A stretch of 64,000 nucleotides of DNA from Intestinibacter bartlettii (lineage in GTDB: Bacteria; Bacillota; Clostridia; Peptostreptococcales; Peptostreptococcaceae), in assembly GCF_000154445.1 (NCBI RefSeq), contig NZ_DS499566.1; one strand, given 5' to 3'. Below the pieces are notes generated by a model, which was not told the origin of the DNA, searched no databases, and saw only the letters and a list, made by a program, of their open reading frames with translations. This document shows, one piece after another, positions 26,219 through 35,029 of the stretch (position 1 is the first letter of the stretch; each line of letters opens with the position of its first letter). Both the position numbers and the translations under genes were made by a program.

Positions 26219-26298
26219 CTAGCAATATTTTAAACATTAGAATTATATCATATTATTGTTTTTTTTTCAATTTAAGAGATTTCTCAAATTTCATATTG

Positions 26299-26727
26299 TT
26301 AAGACATTATTATTCCAATAAATATTCCCAATAATGCACCTAATAATACTTCTTTTGGAGTATGTCCAACTAATTCTTTTAATTTTTCATGTTGGTCAAA
26401 TTTGCCATGGAAAAAATCATCTACGATTTGGTTTAAAAGCTCTGCTTGTTTACCAACGGCTCTTCTAACACCGGAAGCGTCATACATTACTATTATGGCA
26501 AATACAGCCGTCATTGCAAATTCTGTAGATGCAAATCCCCTATCAAATCCAACAAGCATTGATAAGCATGTTACAAATGAACTATGCGAACTTGGCATTC
26601 CTCCTGAAATTATAATTCTTTTAAAGTCAAATTTCTTCTCTTTTCCTGTAAATATTTTTAGAAACTGTGCTAAAAAACAAGAAAATATACTTATAAGTAA
26701 AATTCTATTTTGAAAAATGTCCGTCAT
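26299..26727 (-). CDS. divergent PAP2 family membrane protein
   Basis: A 142-residue membrane protein of the divergent PAP2 (DUF212) family, with about four helices. The phosphatase-like motifs are GGMPSSHSSF (about residue 42) and MYDASGVRRAVGKQAE (about 82). Relatives of PAP2 remove phosphate from lipid carriers such as undecaprenyl pyrophosphate, which would fit the neighbouring prenyl-chain synthase, but activity has not been shown for this subfamily as far as I know. It starts 24 nt after the ispA stop, in the same direction, so it is likely co-transcribed with ispA. Confidence 0.85.
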   Translation of the reverse strand: MTDIFQNRILLISIFSCFLAQFLKIFTGKEKKFDFKRIIISGGMPSSHSSFVTCLSMLVGFDRGFASTEFAMTAVFAIIVMYDASGVRRAVGKQAELLNQIVDDFFHGKFDQHEKLKELVGHTPKEVLLGALLGIFIGIIMS

Positions 26728-26751
26728 ATTTCCTCCTAAATTTTCTCATAT

Positions 26752-27639
26752 CTAATGGTCCCTAGAAATTATATAATCAGCTAAATCTTCTAAAAAGCGT
26801 GATTCTCCCGATATTTTTCTTATACTATCCTTAGCCTCTTTTATTAAGTCTGTAGCCACTTTTTTAGATTCATCAAGCCCTATTAAAGAAGGATATGTTG
26901 ATTTATGATTTTCTATATCACTTCCGACTGGTTTTCCCAATGCTTTTTCATCTCCAACTATATCTAAAATATCATCAACTATTTGAAAAGCCAAACCTAT
27001 ATTTTTGGCATATTTAGTTATATTTTGCAAATCATCTTCGCATGCATTACCCATAATGGCACCTGCCCTCATACATCCGATAATCATAGCTGCTGTTTTA
27101 TTCATATGTATAAAATCAAGTTTTTCTTTTTCTATTGATTTATTTTCACTTTCTATATCGACAACTTGTCCACCTATCATTCCATATATACCTGCACCTC
27201 TTGCAATTTCATATATGGCTTTTAATCTTATATCAGCATTTTCTTTACCTAATGATTCTTTAAGCATTATTTCAAATGCATAATTTAAAAGAGCATCGCC
27301 TGCTAAAGTAGCCATACCATCTCCAAATACCTTGTGATTTGTTGGTTTTCCTCTCCTAAAATCATCATTATCCATAGCTGGAAGGTCATCATGAATTAAA
27401 GAATAAGTATGTATCATCTCTATTGCAACACAAAATGGTATTACCTCTTTTACATCTCCACCTATAATTTTAGCAGATTCTAATGTAAGTATTGGTCTAA
27501 GTCTTTTTCCACCTGAACTTAAACTGTAGTTCATAGCCTCAAATATAGTTTTTTGGTATCCTTCTTCTTTTGGCATATATTGTTTTAATAAATCTTCTAT
27601 ATATGCAGATTTTGTTTTTAAATCTTCTTTAAACGCCAT
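26752..27639 (-). CDS. ispA: farnesyl diphosphate synthase (short-chain polyprenyl synthase)
   Basis: A 295-residue all-alpha trans-prenyltransferase. The first aspartate-rich motif is IHDDLPAMDND (about residue 85), with SGGKRLRP upstream, and the second is QIVDDILDIVGD (about 225). It condenses isopentenyl and dimethylallyl diphosphate to farnesyl diphosphate, the precursor of undecaprenyl carrier lipid. It lies 2 nt after xseB, in the common xseA-xseB-ispA order. The dxs gene that usually follows in relatives is replaced by the PAP2-like gene here. Confidence 0.94.
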   Translation of the reverse strand: MAFKEDLKTKSAYIEDLLKQYMPKEEGYQKTIFEAMNYSLSSGGKRLRPILTLESAKIIGGDVKEVIPFCVAIEMIHTYSLIHDDLPAMDNDDFRRGKPTNHKVFGDGMATLAGDALLNYAFEIMLKESLGKENADIRLKAIYEIARGAGIYGMIGGQVVDIESENKSIEKEKLDFIHMNKTAAMIIGCMRAGAIMGNACEDDLQNITKYAKNIGLAFQIVDDILDIVGDEKALGKPVGSDIENHKSTYPSLIGLDESKKVATDLIKEAKDSIRKISGESRFLEDLADYIISRDH

Positions 27640-27641
27640 TT

Positions 27642-27857
27642 TTATTCCTCCTCTAAGTCGAAATTTTCTAGCTCTTGTGTTTCATTAAATTTGCTTATTT
27701 TAAATTTCGCTTCATCAAGTAGTTTATTACATGTAGCATATAGTTTAATTCCCTCTTCATAGAGCTTTAAAGATTCATCTAGTGATGCATTGTTTGTTTC
27801 TAGTTTGTTTAAAATTTCTTCTAATTTTGAATATGCTTGTTCATATGTAAGTTCCAT
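27642..27857 (-). CDS. xseB: exodeoxyribonuclease VII small subunit
   Basis: A 71-residue protein of normal size for XseB, with the family pattern TYEQAYSKLEEILNKLET and SLDESLKLYEEGIKL. It forms helical hairpins that bind several copies to one XseA subunit. It sits between xseA (2 nt) and ispA (2 nt), so the three genes are one translational unit. Confidence 0.94.
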   Translation of the reverse strand: MELTYEQAYSKLEEILNKLETNNASLDESLKLYEEGIKLYATCNKLLDEAKFKISKFNETQELENFDLEEE

Positions 27858-27859
27858 AT

Positions 27860-29065
27860 TTATACCTCTTTTTTATTAATTTTATTTACAGTACAATCTA
27901 AACTTCCGTCAGATAAAATAACTTCAATCTCGTCGTTTTCTGATATTTTTAAAACACTATTTACAACTACATCGTCTTTATTAATTATACTATATCCTCT
28001 GTCTAATGTTTTTAATGGACTTAAATTGTGAAGTAACGAACCTAAATTTCTTAAATTCATACTTTCTTTTTCAATTTTATTTTCTATATTTAAATTTATT
28101 TTCTCTGTAATCTTATCTAATTCTATGATTTTATCATTTATAATATAGTCGTTTAAAATCGTATTAATTCTTTTAAATGTATATTTTAATTTTTGTTCAT
28201 CATATTCTACAATATTACTAAGACTTTTATTCATTCTAGTTTGTATATTGTCTAATTTGAAGTGTAAATCTTCTAAAGAAGGTGTTGCTATTTCAGCAGC
28301 TGCTGAAGGCGTTGGGGCCCTCATATCCGCTACAAAATCACATATTGTAAAGTCTATTTCGTGACCTACAGCTGATATAATAGGTATTTTTGATTCAAAT
28401 ACACATCTAGCGACTTCTTCTTCATTAAATGACCATAAATCTTCTATTGATCCACCACCTCTGCCGACAATTATGGTGTCTACAGGGTGAACTTCATTAA
28501 AAAATCTAATACCTTCGCATATCTCTTCTTTTGAGCCTTGACCTTGAACTTTTACAGGATATAATTTTATATGAACTTTTGGATATCTCCTTTTTGTTAC
28601 ATTAATTATATCTCTGATTACTGCGCCAGTAGGAGATGTTACTACTCCTATAGACTTTGGTATTTTAGGTATTGGCTTTTTATATTGATAATCAAATAAA
28701 CCTTCTTTTTGTAGTTTTTCTTTTAATTTATTAAACTCAATATATAAATTTCCTATTCCAGCTACTTCTATATGTTTTATGTATAGTTGATATGAGCCTT
28801 CTCTTTCATAAACTGAAATATATCCATTTGCTATTATTTTTGTTCCATTTTCTAAATTTAAGCTTTTGTCATAGTCATTTCTAAAAATGACGCAATTTAT
28901 TTTTGAATTTTGGTCTTTCAATGACAAATATACATTTCCACTACTATGTACTTTAAAGTTTGAGATTTCCCCTTTAATTTTTAAACTACATAATATAGGA
29001 TCATTTATCAAAATTCTTTTTATATATGAATTTGCCTCACTTACGTCTAAAGCTCTTATTTTCAT
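27860..29065 (-). CDS. xseA: exodeoxyribonuclease VII large subunit
   Basis: A 401-residue protein with an N-terminal OB-fold (about 1-100; LKIKGEISNFKVHSSGNVY) and the catalytic core with VVTSPTGAVIRDIINV, VGRGGGSIEDLW and SAVGHEIDFTICDFVAD (about 135-280), then a coiled coil and a short C-terminal domain. It degrades single-stranded DNA to oligonucleotides with XseB. I start at ATG 29065, which has AGGAG 7 nt upstream, rather than at an ATG 15 codons earlier inside the previous gene. Confidence 0.95.
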   Translation of the reverse strand: MKIRALDVSEANSYIKRILINDPILCSLKIKGEISNFKVHSSGNVYLSLKDQNSKINCVIFRNDYDKSLNLENGTKIIANGYISVYEREGSYQLYIKHIEVAGIGNLYIEFNKLKEKLQKEGLFDYQYKKPIPKIPKSIGVVTSPTGAVIRDIINVTKRRYPKVHIKLYPVKVQGQGSKEEICEGIRFFNEVHPVDTIIVGRGGGSIEDLWSFNEEEVARCVFESKIPIISAVGHEIDFTICDFVADMRAPTPSAAAEIATPSLEDLHFKLDNIQTRMNKSLSNIVEYDEQKLKYTFKRINTILNDYIINDKIIELDKITEKINLNIENKIEKESMNLRNLGSLLHNLSPLKTLDRGYSIINKDDVVVNSVLKISENDEIEVILSDGSLDCTVNKINKKEV

Positions 29066-29067
29066 AT

Positions 29068-30048
29068 TTATTCTCCTAAATTTAAATTTTGAATTCCAAT
29101 TAAAGCACAACCTACCGCATTATCTGTCGCTAAATCAGCATGTGTAAAATGCGTTTTTATTCTATATTTTTTCAATTTTTGAGTTAAATTCTTAGATATA
29201 TATTTACTTGCAGATACTCCTCCTGCAAATACAACTTCATAAACTCCATGCTTTTCACATAAATAAGATAGTGATTTAAACATATTTCTTATGATAGCAT
29301 CCATAAGTAGTTTAGACAAGAAAGACTTGTCTATCTCTTTTTGATTAGACATTATTTTATCTAATTGATTTTCTATTCCAGATAAATTCATATATCCTTC
29401 TTTTACACTTGTCTTTAAACCGTTTTCTATTGTTTTTTCATACTCAAGTGCATTTTTATCTATGTATTTACCACATGGGAAATTATAAGAAAGTTTTACA
29501 CCTAGTCTATCTATTAATTGACCAAAACTCACATCTTTAGTCCCGCCTATAATTTCGAATTCGTATTTTCCGCATTTTCCTTTATTTACTAATACTATTT
29601 CTGTAGTTCCGCCTGACATATGAACTGCTATAAATCTATTTTTATCTAGTAGATTTTTTCCTAATAAACTAGATTCAATATGATTTTCTTGATGTGATGT
29701 TTTAAAAAAAGGACAATTATGTGTTGAGCTAAGTAACTTTCCAATATTTAAACCCACCGTAAAAACAGGCATATATGACCCTTTAATAGGTCTTGGTTTT
29801 TCCGATGCACATACACCTACTATATTATAATCTCTAAGCTTTTCTGCTATATTTTCGCTTATTTGTCCGATATTAGATACATGCTTGAAAACTGCTTCAC
29901 TTTGTCTAAGCCCTTTTGAATTTGTATCTACATTAAGCATTATTTTCTCATTAAAAATAATTTCTTTATTTAAAGAGATAGCTGCTATAGAAGTTGTATA
30001 GCAGCTAGTATCTATTCCTATTACAATATTATCTCTTGTTGATTTCAT
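29068..30048 (-). CDS. TsaD/Kae1-like paralogue (glycoprotease family)
   Basis: A 326-residue protein of the ASKHA fold related to TsaD: GIDTSCYTTSIAAI at the N-terminus, a metal-site-like TSHQENHIESS (His...His, about residue 115), MSGGTTEIVLV (about 145) and VVFAGGVSASKYI near the C-terminus. Clostridia have this second copy between nusB and xseA, apart from the tsaD used for t6A tRNA modification. Its role is not known to me. It overlaps nusB by 20 nt and ends 2 nt before xseA, so it belongs to the nusB-xseA-xseB-ispA transcript. Confidence 0.82.
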   Translation of the reverse strand: MKSTRDNIVIGIDTSCYTTSIAAISLNKEIIFNEKIMLNVDTNSKGLRQSEAVFKHVSNIGQISENIAEKLRDYNIVGVCASEKPRPIKGSYMPVFTVGLNIGKLLSSTHNCPFFKTSHQENHIESSLLGKNLLDKNRFIAVHMSGGTTEIVLVNKGKCGKYEFEIIGGTKDVSFGQLIDRLGVKLSYNFPCGKYIDKNALEYEKTIENGLKTSVKEGYMNLSGIENQLDKIMSNQKEIDKSFLSKLLMDAIIRNMFKSLSYLCEKHGVYEVVFAGGVSASKYISKNLTQKLKKYRIKTHFTHADLATDNAVGCALIGIQNLNLGE

Positions 30049-30538
30049 CTACAACACTTCCTAAAATTCCGTTTATAAATTTAGGTGTCTTTTCTTCACA
30101 GTATATTTTTGCTAAATCTATAGCTTGGTTTATAGAAACTTTCTCTGGTATATTTAAATCACTTAACATTTCAGCTATTGCTATTTGTAATATTGCTAAG
30201 TCTATTTTTGAAAACCTGTTTATAGACCAGTTTTTAGTATTATTTTCTATTAATTCATTTATATCATCAATTCTTAATCTAAGAATATCACATACTTTAG
30301 TTAAATAAGCTTTATCTACACATTTATTTACTGTAACATCATCTAAGTTTACATCTCTATCAGAGTAAGTTAGAACTAATTCTTTATATCTGCTTATTAT
30401 GTATTCTTGATTATTTTCTAGAAATCCTTCCAGTTCATTTTCTAAATCAGTTATATCTCCATTTGATATATAAGTTTGATACATTAATTTCATTAAGTAT
30501 TCTCTACTTGTTTCACGTTTTGCTCTTATATTTTTCAT
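30029..30538 (-). CDS. nusB: transcription antitermination factor NusB
   Basis: A 169-residue all-helical protein, slightly longer than the usual 130-150. The conserved C-terminal part SINRFSKIDLAILQIAIAE and VSINQAIDLAKIYCEEKTPKFINGILG is clear. The N-terminus carries REYLMKLMYQTYIS. NusB binds boxA RNA with NusE and promotes antitermination in rRNA operons. It follows an Asp23-family gene, from which a terminator separates it, and overlaps the TsaD-like gene. Confidence 0.93.
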   Translation of the reverse strand: MKNIRAKRETSREYLMKLMYQTYISNGDITDLENELEGFLENNQEYIISRYKELVLTYSDRDVNLDDVTVNKCVDKAYLTKVCDILRLRIDDINELIENNTKNWSINRFSKIDLAILQIAIAEMLSDLNIPEKVSINQAIDLAKIYCEEKTPKFINGILGSVVDEINKR

Positions 30539-30580
30539 AATTTAATCCTCCTTCAGACTTATTATACACTATATTACAAT

Positions 30581-30608
30581 AAAAAAACCCTCTGATTTTC
30601 AGAGGGTT
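30581..30608 (-). terminator. terminator after the Asp23 gene
   Basis: AACCCTCTGA/TCAGAGGGTT (10 bp, 3-nt loop), followed by T7 on the minus strand. Confidence 0.92.
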
Positions 30609-30621
30609 CTATTTTTATTGC

Positions 30622-31107
30622 TTACTCTGCTATTGTTATTTCGTCGTCTTGACCATTTTCTTCATTTTCTTCAGCTTTTGCTGCTTTTTTAGCTTCTTTT
30701 GCTAATCTAGCTTCTTCTTTTTTTGCAGCCTTAGCTAGTTTTGCTTCTTCTTTTTTTTGTGCTTTCGCTTCTTCTTTTTCTGCTTTTTCTTTGTAGAAAG
30801 TAATTCCTTGTACATGTACGTTTACAATTGATACTTCTAAACCAGTCATTGTTTCTACAGTATTTTTAACATTTTCTTGAATTTTGAAAGCTGTATCTGG
30901 TATAGACTCTCCAAATTCGATATTAACGTATATATCTAATATGATTTGTTCTTCATCTATTTGAATTTTTACACCGTTATTTTTAAGTAGTTTATCAGTT
31001 ATTGTAGTTATTGTCTCTACATTTTCAACTTCTAAAGCTGCTAATCCAGCTATAGTTACTATAACTTCATTTGATATTTTAACTTGTCCTAGGTTATTAT
31101 TTTCCAT
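30622..31107 (-). CDS. Asp23/Gls24 family envelope stress protein with a long charged tail
   Basis: A 161-residue protein. Residues 1-110 form an Asp23/Gls24 (DUF322) domain (GQVKISNEVIVTIAGLAALEV; VSIVNVHVQGITFYKE). The last 50 or so are a Lys/Glu/Ala-rich repeat-like tail ending in an acidic stretch. The tail is not part of the usual Asp23 domain and is predicted to be helical or disordered. Asp23 proteins associate with the membrane in staphylococci and respond to envelope stress. It sits between the spoIIIA operon and nusB, a conserved place in this family of bacteria. Confidence 0.88.
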   Translation of the reverse strand: MENNNLGQVKISNEVIVTIAGLAALEVENVETITTITDKLLKNNGVKIQIDEEQIILDIYVNIEFGESIPDTAFKIQENVKNTVETMTGLEVSIVNVHVQGITFYKEKAEKEEAKAQKKEEAKLAKAAKKEEARLAKEAKKAAKAEENEENGQDDEITIAE

Positions 31108-31234
31108 GACATACTACCCCCTATTCTTAGGCTATTATTTCTTATATAATATCAAATACTTTTATAATTTGCAAGAAATAAGACTTAATTTTATTATAAA
31201 CACATATTTGTTAATTTATTCTAAAACTTATAAA

Positions 31235-31921
31235 TTATCTATTATTTGTAAGTTTTATGTTTTCTCGATTTATACCTGATTGATTTGAAACTATATCGAA
31301 TATTTTAGTTGCATCATTTTGAGTTATTTCTTCCATATTTACTACCACATTAACTTTATCTGAATCTATAAATACAATTGCTTGATCATAACCTTTTGCT
31401 AAAAGTAGGTTTTCTATTTTCAATTCAGTATCGCTATTTTTAACCATTTCTACTTTGATATTTGATGCTTCTACTTTTGCAGCATCTGCTGTAGATGGAT
31501 TATTTATTATTTCATTTAATTGTTCTGTAAGAGAATTTCTTTGTTTTTCTCTTGTCATTTTCATATCTACTATATATGTATCACTTTCCATATTTTCTTT
31601 AGAATTTAGAGTTTTTGCTATTTCTTTACTTGTTTCTTTTGCTAAATTTTCTACACTGCTATTTTCATTAGTTGTCTCTGTAGTTTTAGTAGAATCTTTT
31701 TCACTATCATCAACTGTAACTTTACCTTTTATACTATCTACTAATGTTGTATCTTTATCAGAAGAATTTTTATCTATTTGAGCTTGTTCATAAGCTTTAA
31801 ACTCATCTGAAACACTTAAAGTAGAATCTTTACTTAATTGATAATTAACTACACCGACAGCAATTAACATAAGACTTAATGATAGTACAATAAATCCTCT
31901 ATTTTTATAATTGAATTTCAT
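31235..31921 (-). CDS. spoIIIAH: stage III sporulation protein AH
   Basis: A 228-residue protein with one N-terminal membrane helix (about 8-27), a low-complexity Ser/Thr/Glu/Lys linker (about 35-105), and a C-terminal YscJ/FliF-like domain (about 115-228) with AKVEASNIKVEMVKNSDTEL and VVNMEEITQNDATKIFD. In B. subtilis the mother-cell protein SpoIIIAH binds forespore SpoIIQ and forms a ring between the two cells. It is the last gene of the eight-gene spoIIIA operon. An imperfect hairpin overlaps its stop codon (about 31223-31258). Confidence 0.92.
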   Translation of the reverse strand: MKFNYKNRGFIVLSLSLMLIAVGVVNYQLSKDSTLSVSDEFKAYEQAQIDKNSSDKDTTLVDSIKGKVTVDDSEKDSTKTTETTNENSSVENLAKETSKEIAKTLNSKENMESDTYIVDMKMTREKQRNSLTEQLNEIINNPSTADAAKVEASNIKVEMVKNSDTELKIENLLLAKGYDQAIVFIDSDKVNVVVNMEEITQNDATKIFDIVSNQSGINRENIKLTNNR

Positions 31922-31944
31922 CTAACCCCTCCTATTTAGTAAAC

Positions 31945-32514
31945 TTATTTTTTAGCATAAACTTCAACTTGATGTCCTGATATTTGAAGAGCTGTTTGAA
32001 CAGCTTCGTACAATGTTTGTTTAATTTGTGGATCACTTGCTCCACTTGCTACTACTAAAACACCTTTTATCTTAGCTTCTTTAGTTTTTATTACTATAGG
32101 ATTAGAAGAATCAGATGTAACTAGTGTTTTATTTTCACTTGCTGTTTCAACAGTTCTCTCTCCACCTGATGAATCTGTTTCTGATGTAGTTTCTTTTGTA
32201 GAACTTGAATTATATGCTGGTTCTATCTCCTGACTATTGTCATAAGTAATCATAACAGATACATCACCAGAGCCGTTGATTTCTTTTAATATTGATGTTA
32301 GTTGATTTTCTAAATCATCCTTTTCACTACTTTTTTGTTCTTCGCTTTCTTCTTGTTTTGTCACTTGATTATCATCTTGAATATCTTTGCTTACTTGTTG
32401 TTTATCTTGTACAAAATTCAGAAAAACAAGACTTACTACACATAATGCACCTACAATTAATAGACCTATTAATTTTTTCTTTTCCTTTTCATTAAAATTT
32501 AATTTTTTAAACAT
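31945..32514 (-). CDS. spoIIIAG: stage III sporulation protein AG
   Basis: A 189-residue protein with one membrane helix (about 14-32), a charged linker (about 35-65), and a C-terminal ring-building domain (GSGDVSVMITYDNS; IKGVLVVASGASDPQIKQTLYEAVQTA) related to secretin/type III secretion rings. SpoIIIAG forms a large ring in the mother-cell membrane in B. subtilis. It lies 14 nt from spoIIIAF and 23 nt from spoIIIAH, in the operon order expected. Confidence 0.92.
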   Translation of the reverse strand: MFKKLNFNEKEKKKLIGLLIVGALCVVSLVFLNFVQDKQQVSKDIQDDNQVTKQEESEEQKSSEKDDLENQLTSILKEINGSGDVSVMITYDNSQEIEPAYNSSSTKETTSETDSSGGERTVETASENKTLVTSDSSNPIVIKTKEAKIKGVLVVASGASDPQIKQTLYEAVQTALQISGHQVEVYAKK

Positions 32515-32528
32515 AAAACTCGCTCCTA

Positions 32529-33134
32529 TTAATCAATTTCAATTTTATCAATCGATACTTCCAATATTTTTATCAAATCGTTTTTTAAATTGTTTTCATT
32601 TTGTGTTTTATTAGTTGTCGAATTTCTAAATACCTCACTACTCTTGTTTTGATTTGTATTATTATTTTTATCTGTATTGTTTTCTTTTGATTCAGAATTA
32701 TTTTTTTGATTTGATAAATTCAAATTATTTTGATTATCTTTTTCTTTTATTTTAAGACTTTCTATGTCTGTCCCATCAAAGTCTATATCTTCAAGTTCAT
32801 ATCCATACTCATCTAATTTCAGTTGTAAAACAGTTTTTAAATTATTTTGATATTCTTTATTTAAATCAAAGTTATTATTTCCATCAGCAAGATCTTTATT
32901 TGTTTCAACATACTTTTCATTATAGTTATTCATTGATTTTAAAAGCTTATCTTCTAATGAATCACCTGATGATAAAAAACTTACAATTGGAGAAATTACA
33001 ATAAATATAAATATAAAATTACAAACTAAGTTAATATAAGGTTTTAATTTACTTTCTGGAAGTACCATATCTACTATATTTACAATAAAAGCACCTATTA
33101 AGATACAGATTATCCAATTTTTAATATGTATCAC
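32529..33134 (-). CDS. spoIIIAF: stage III sporulation protein AF
   Basis: A 201-residue protein with two N-terminal membrane helices (about 7-25 and 35-55; LPESKLKPYINLVCNFIFIF between and in them), then a polar domain rich in Asn, Lys and Ser. SpoIIIAF is the least conserved member of the set, so the assignment rests on the helix pattern and on position between spoIIIAE and spoIIIAG. It would be part of the mother cell-forespore channel complex. Confidence 0.88.
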   Translation of the reverse strand: MIHIKNWIICILIGAFIVNIVDMVLPESKLKPYINLVCNFIFIFIVISPIVSFLSSGDSLEDKLLKSMNNYNEKYVETNKDLADGNNNFDLNKEYQNNLKTVLQLKLDEYGYELEDIDFDGTDIESLKIKEKDNQNNLNLSNQKNNSESKENNTDKNNNTNQNKSSEVFRNSTTNKTQNENNLKNDLIKILEVSIDKIEID

Positions 33135-33178
33135 CCCCTAAACTTTATATTTTTAATTAAGCTTTTTATAATCACTAT

Positions 33179-34378
33179 CTATGAAGCAATGCTAAGCGAT
33201 GTAAGTATACTTATTGTAATAAAAAACATTATAAGTACTGCCAAAACAGAAACTAAAATAACTGTCATAAGTTTAGATGTTTCATCCATAAAAGAAGATA
33301 TATTATCTTCTCCTATAGGTTCAACTATAGCTGCTCCTATTTTGTATACTATTATTATTGAAAATATCTTTATAATAGGTACCAAACAAATACCAATTAA
33401 TAATATAAGCCCTATACTTCCAAAAATATTTTTTATTAGTAGTGAAGATGATAATAATATATCTACTGAATCAGATACAAAATTACCTATAACAGGTATA
33501 AAACTTCCAACAGCAAATTTAGCGCTCTTTACTGTAAACTTATCAAATGATGTGACATATATTCCCTGTATTGATATAAGACCTAAATAAATAATAAATA
33601 CAGCCCCTACAATTACTATATTGGCTTTTTTAAGCAATTCTGAAAATCTCTTTAGTTTTATATTTTTAGATAAATTATTTACGACTAATACACAAAATGC
33701 TAATGTTATAAGTGTGAAAATTATATTTTTAAAAACTAAATTTATTACTGATACTCCTCCTACAAATACTGGCGATAACGTCGCTGATGTCGCTGTAAGC
33801 CCTCCTACAACCATCAAGGATAGGAGTATTGGAATTAATATATTAACTATGCTTATAATGCTGTTTACTGTTGTATATGCTATTGATAATACATCTTTAA
33901 AGTTGACTAATACTAAAGTCACCATAGTTATGAAAATTATGTAATTTACGATTTTTGTTACCTCACCAGATGAAAATGAACTCTCTAAACTTTTTAGAAT
34001 AGATGATAATAAAGCTAAAACTATTATCATAATAATTACTTTTAGACTTGCACTTAATTGTTGTAAAATTAGATTTTTTAAACTTTGTATATTTATTAAA
34101 TCGGTAAGTTTAGCCTCACCTTTTATTAGATCTTTTATATATTGTTTTAAATTTAAATCTTTAAAAAGTTCATTATTCTTTAATTCTTGTTCTAGCTGAC
34201 CTATATTAATTTTTTCTAATTGCTTGTTTATGTAATTTTGTGATGTTTCATTTGATACTTCATACTCTTCAGTACTTAAATCGTTTTTATTTTCATCATT
34301 TTGACTTGCAAAACTTATATTGTTCATAGAGATTATAAAAAATAAAGTTATCAAAACTATTTTTAATTTATTTTTCAT
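33179..34378 (-). CDS. spoIIIAE: stage III sporulation protein AE
   Basis: A 399-residue polytopic membrane protein: a signal-like helix (about 5-25), a polar segment to about residue 100, then around eight hydrophobic segments with MTLVLVNFKDVLSIAYTTVN and FIPVIGNFVSDSVDILLSS typical of SpoIIIAE. I start at ATG 34378, which has AGGAG 7 nt upstream; a longer version would begin inside spoIIIAD. It is the largest membrane component of the channel operon. The gap to spoIIIAF is about 44 nt. Confidence 0.93.
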   Translation of the reverse strand: MKNKLKIVLITLFFIISMNNISFASQNDENKNDLSTEEYEVSNETSQNYINKQLEKINIGQLEQELKNNELFKDLNLKQYIKDLIKGEAKLTDLINIQSLKNLILQQLSASLKVIIMIIVLALLSSILKSLESSFSSGEVTKIVNYIIFITMVTLVLVNFKDVLSIAYTTVNSIISIVNILIPILLSLMVVGGLTATSATLSPVFVGGVSVINLVFKNIIFTLITLAFCVLVVNNLSKNIKLKRFSELLKKANIVIVGAVFIIYLGLISIQGIYVTSFDKFTVKSAKFAVGSFIPVIGNFVSDSVDILLSSSLLIKNIFGSIGLILLIGICLVPIIKIFSIIIVYKIGAAIVEPIGEDNISSFMDETSKLMTVILVSVLAVLIMFFITISILTSLSIAS

Positions 34379-34388
34379 AATTTTTCTC

Positions 34389-34775
34389 CTAAGGTATAAT
34401 CCCAATTATCGCATCTATTATAGATAAAAGTATTGGGAAAGACATACTCATAATTATAATTTTTCCACCAAACTCTAATTTGGAGGCTATATTATTTTCA
34501 CCACAATCTTTGCAAAGTGATACTGCAAATTCCATAATATAAGCTATTCCTATTAGCTTTATTATTAAAGATATGTACATAGATGGGATATTTGCTCTAT
34601 CTGCTAATTTATTAATTTCTTCTACTATAAAGTTTAATTTTAAAATTACTGATAAAAGTATTATTACTCCTGCAGTTATTGCTATAAAATTTGCAAACTC
34701 TGGTCTATCTTTTTTTATGAATAAACAAAGTATGGTTGATATTATGGCAATTCCGATTATTTGTATTATCTCCAA
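34389..34775 (-). CDS. spoIIIAD: stage III sporulation protein AD
   Basis: A 128-residue membrane protein with four hydrophobic segments, of usual length. It has the family-typical YISLIIKLIGIAYIMEFAVSLCKDCGENNIASKLEFGGKIIIM split over the last two helices (about residues 65-110). It lies between spoIIIAC and spoIIIAE in the standard order. Confidence 0.93.
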   Translation of the reverse strand: MEIIQIIGIAIISTILCLFIKKDRPEFANFIAITAGVIILLSVILKLNFIVEEINKLADRANIPSMYISLIIKLIGIAYIMEFAVSLCKDCGENNIASKLEFGGKIIIMSMSFPILLSIIDAIIGIIP

Positions 34776-34820
34776 AATACCACCTCCATTTTATTTTCAG
34801 TTGTTTATATTAAATATCCT

Positions 34821-35018
34821 TTAATATAATTTAAACATTGTTCTAACTGTATTGAATAAATCGCTAATTTCGCCTATAACAAGTCCTAAAACTATCACTA
34901 CACCTGCAAGAGTTGTAAGTGATGTCCAATCGCCTCTATCGACTTTTGTTAGTATCATATTCAAAACTGATATTAAAATTCCTACACCAGCCACCTTAAA
35001 AATTAAAGTTATATCCAT
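34821..35018 (-). CDS. spoIIIAC: stage III sporulation protein AC
   Basis: A 65-residue membrane protein with two helices, matching the family length of 65-68. I start at ATG 35018 because AGGAGATG lies 7 nt upstream; an ATG 12 codons earlier overlaps spoIIIAB. The sequence DITLIFKVAGVGILISVLNM followed by a second helix is typical. Part of the spoIIIA channel operon. Confidence 0.93.
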   Translation of the reverse strand: MDITLIFKVAGVGILISVLNMILTKVDRGDWTSLTTLAGVVIVLGLVIGEISDLFNTVRTMFKLY

Positions 35019-35029
35019 ATTCTCATCTC

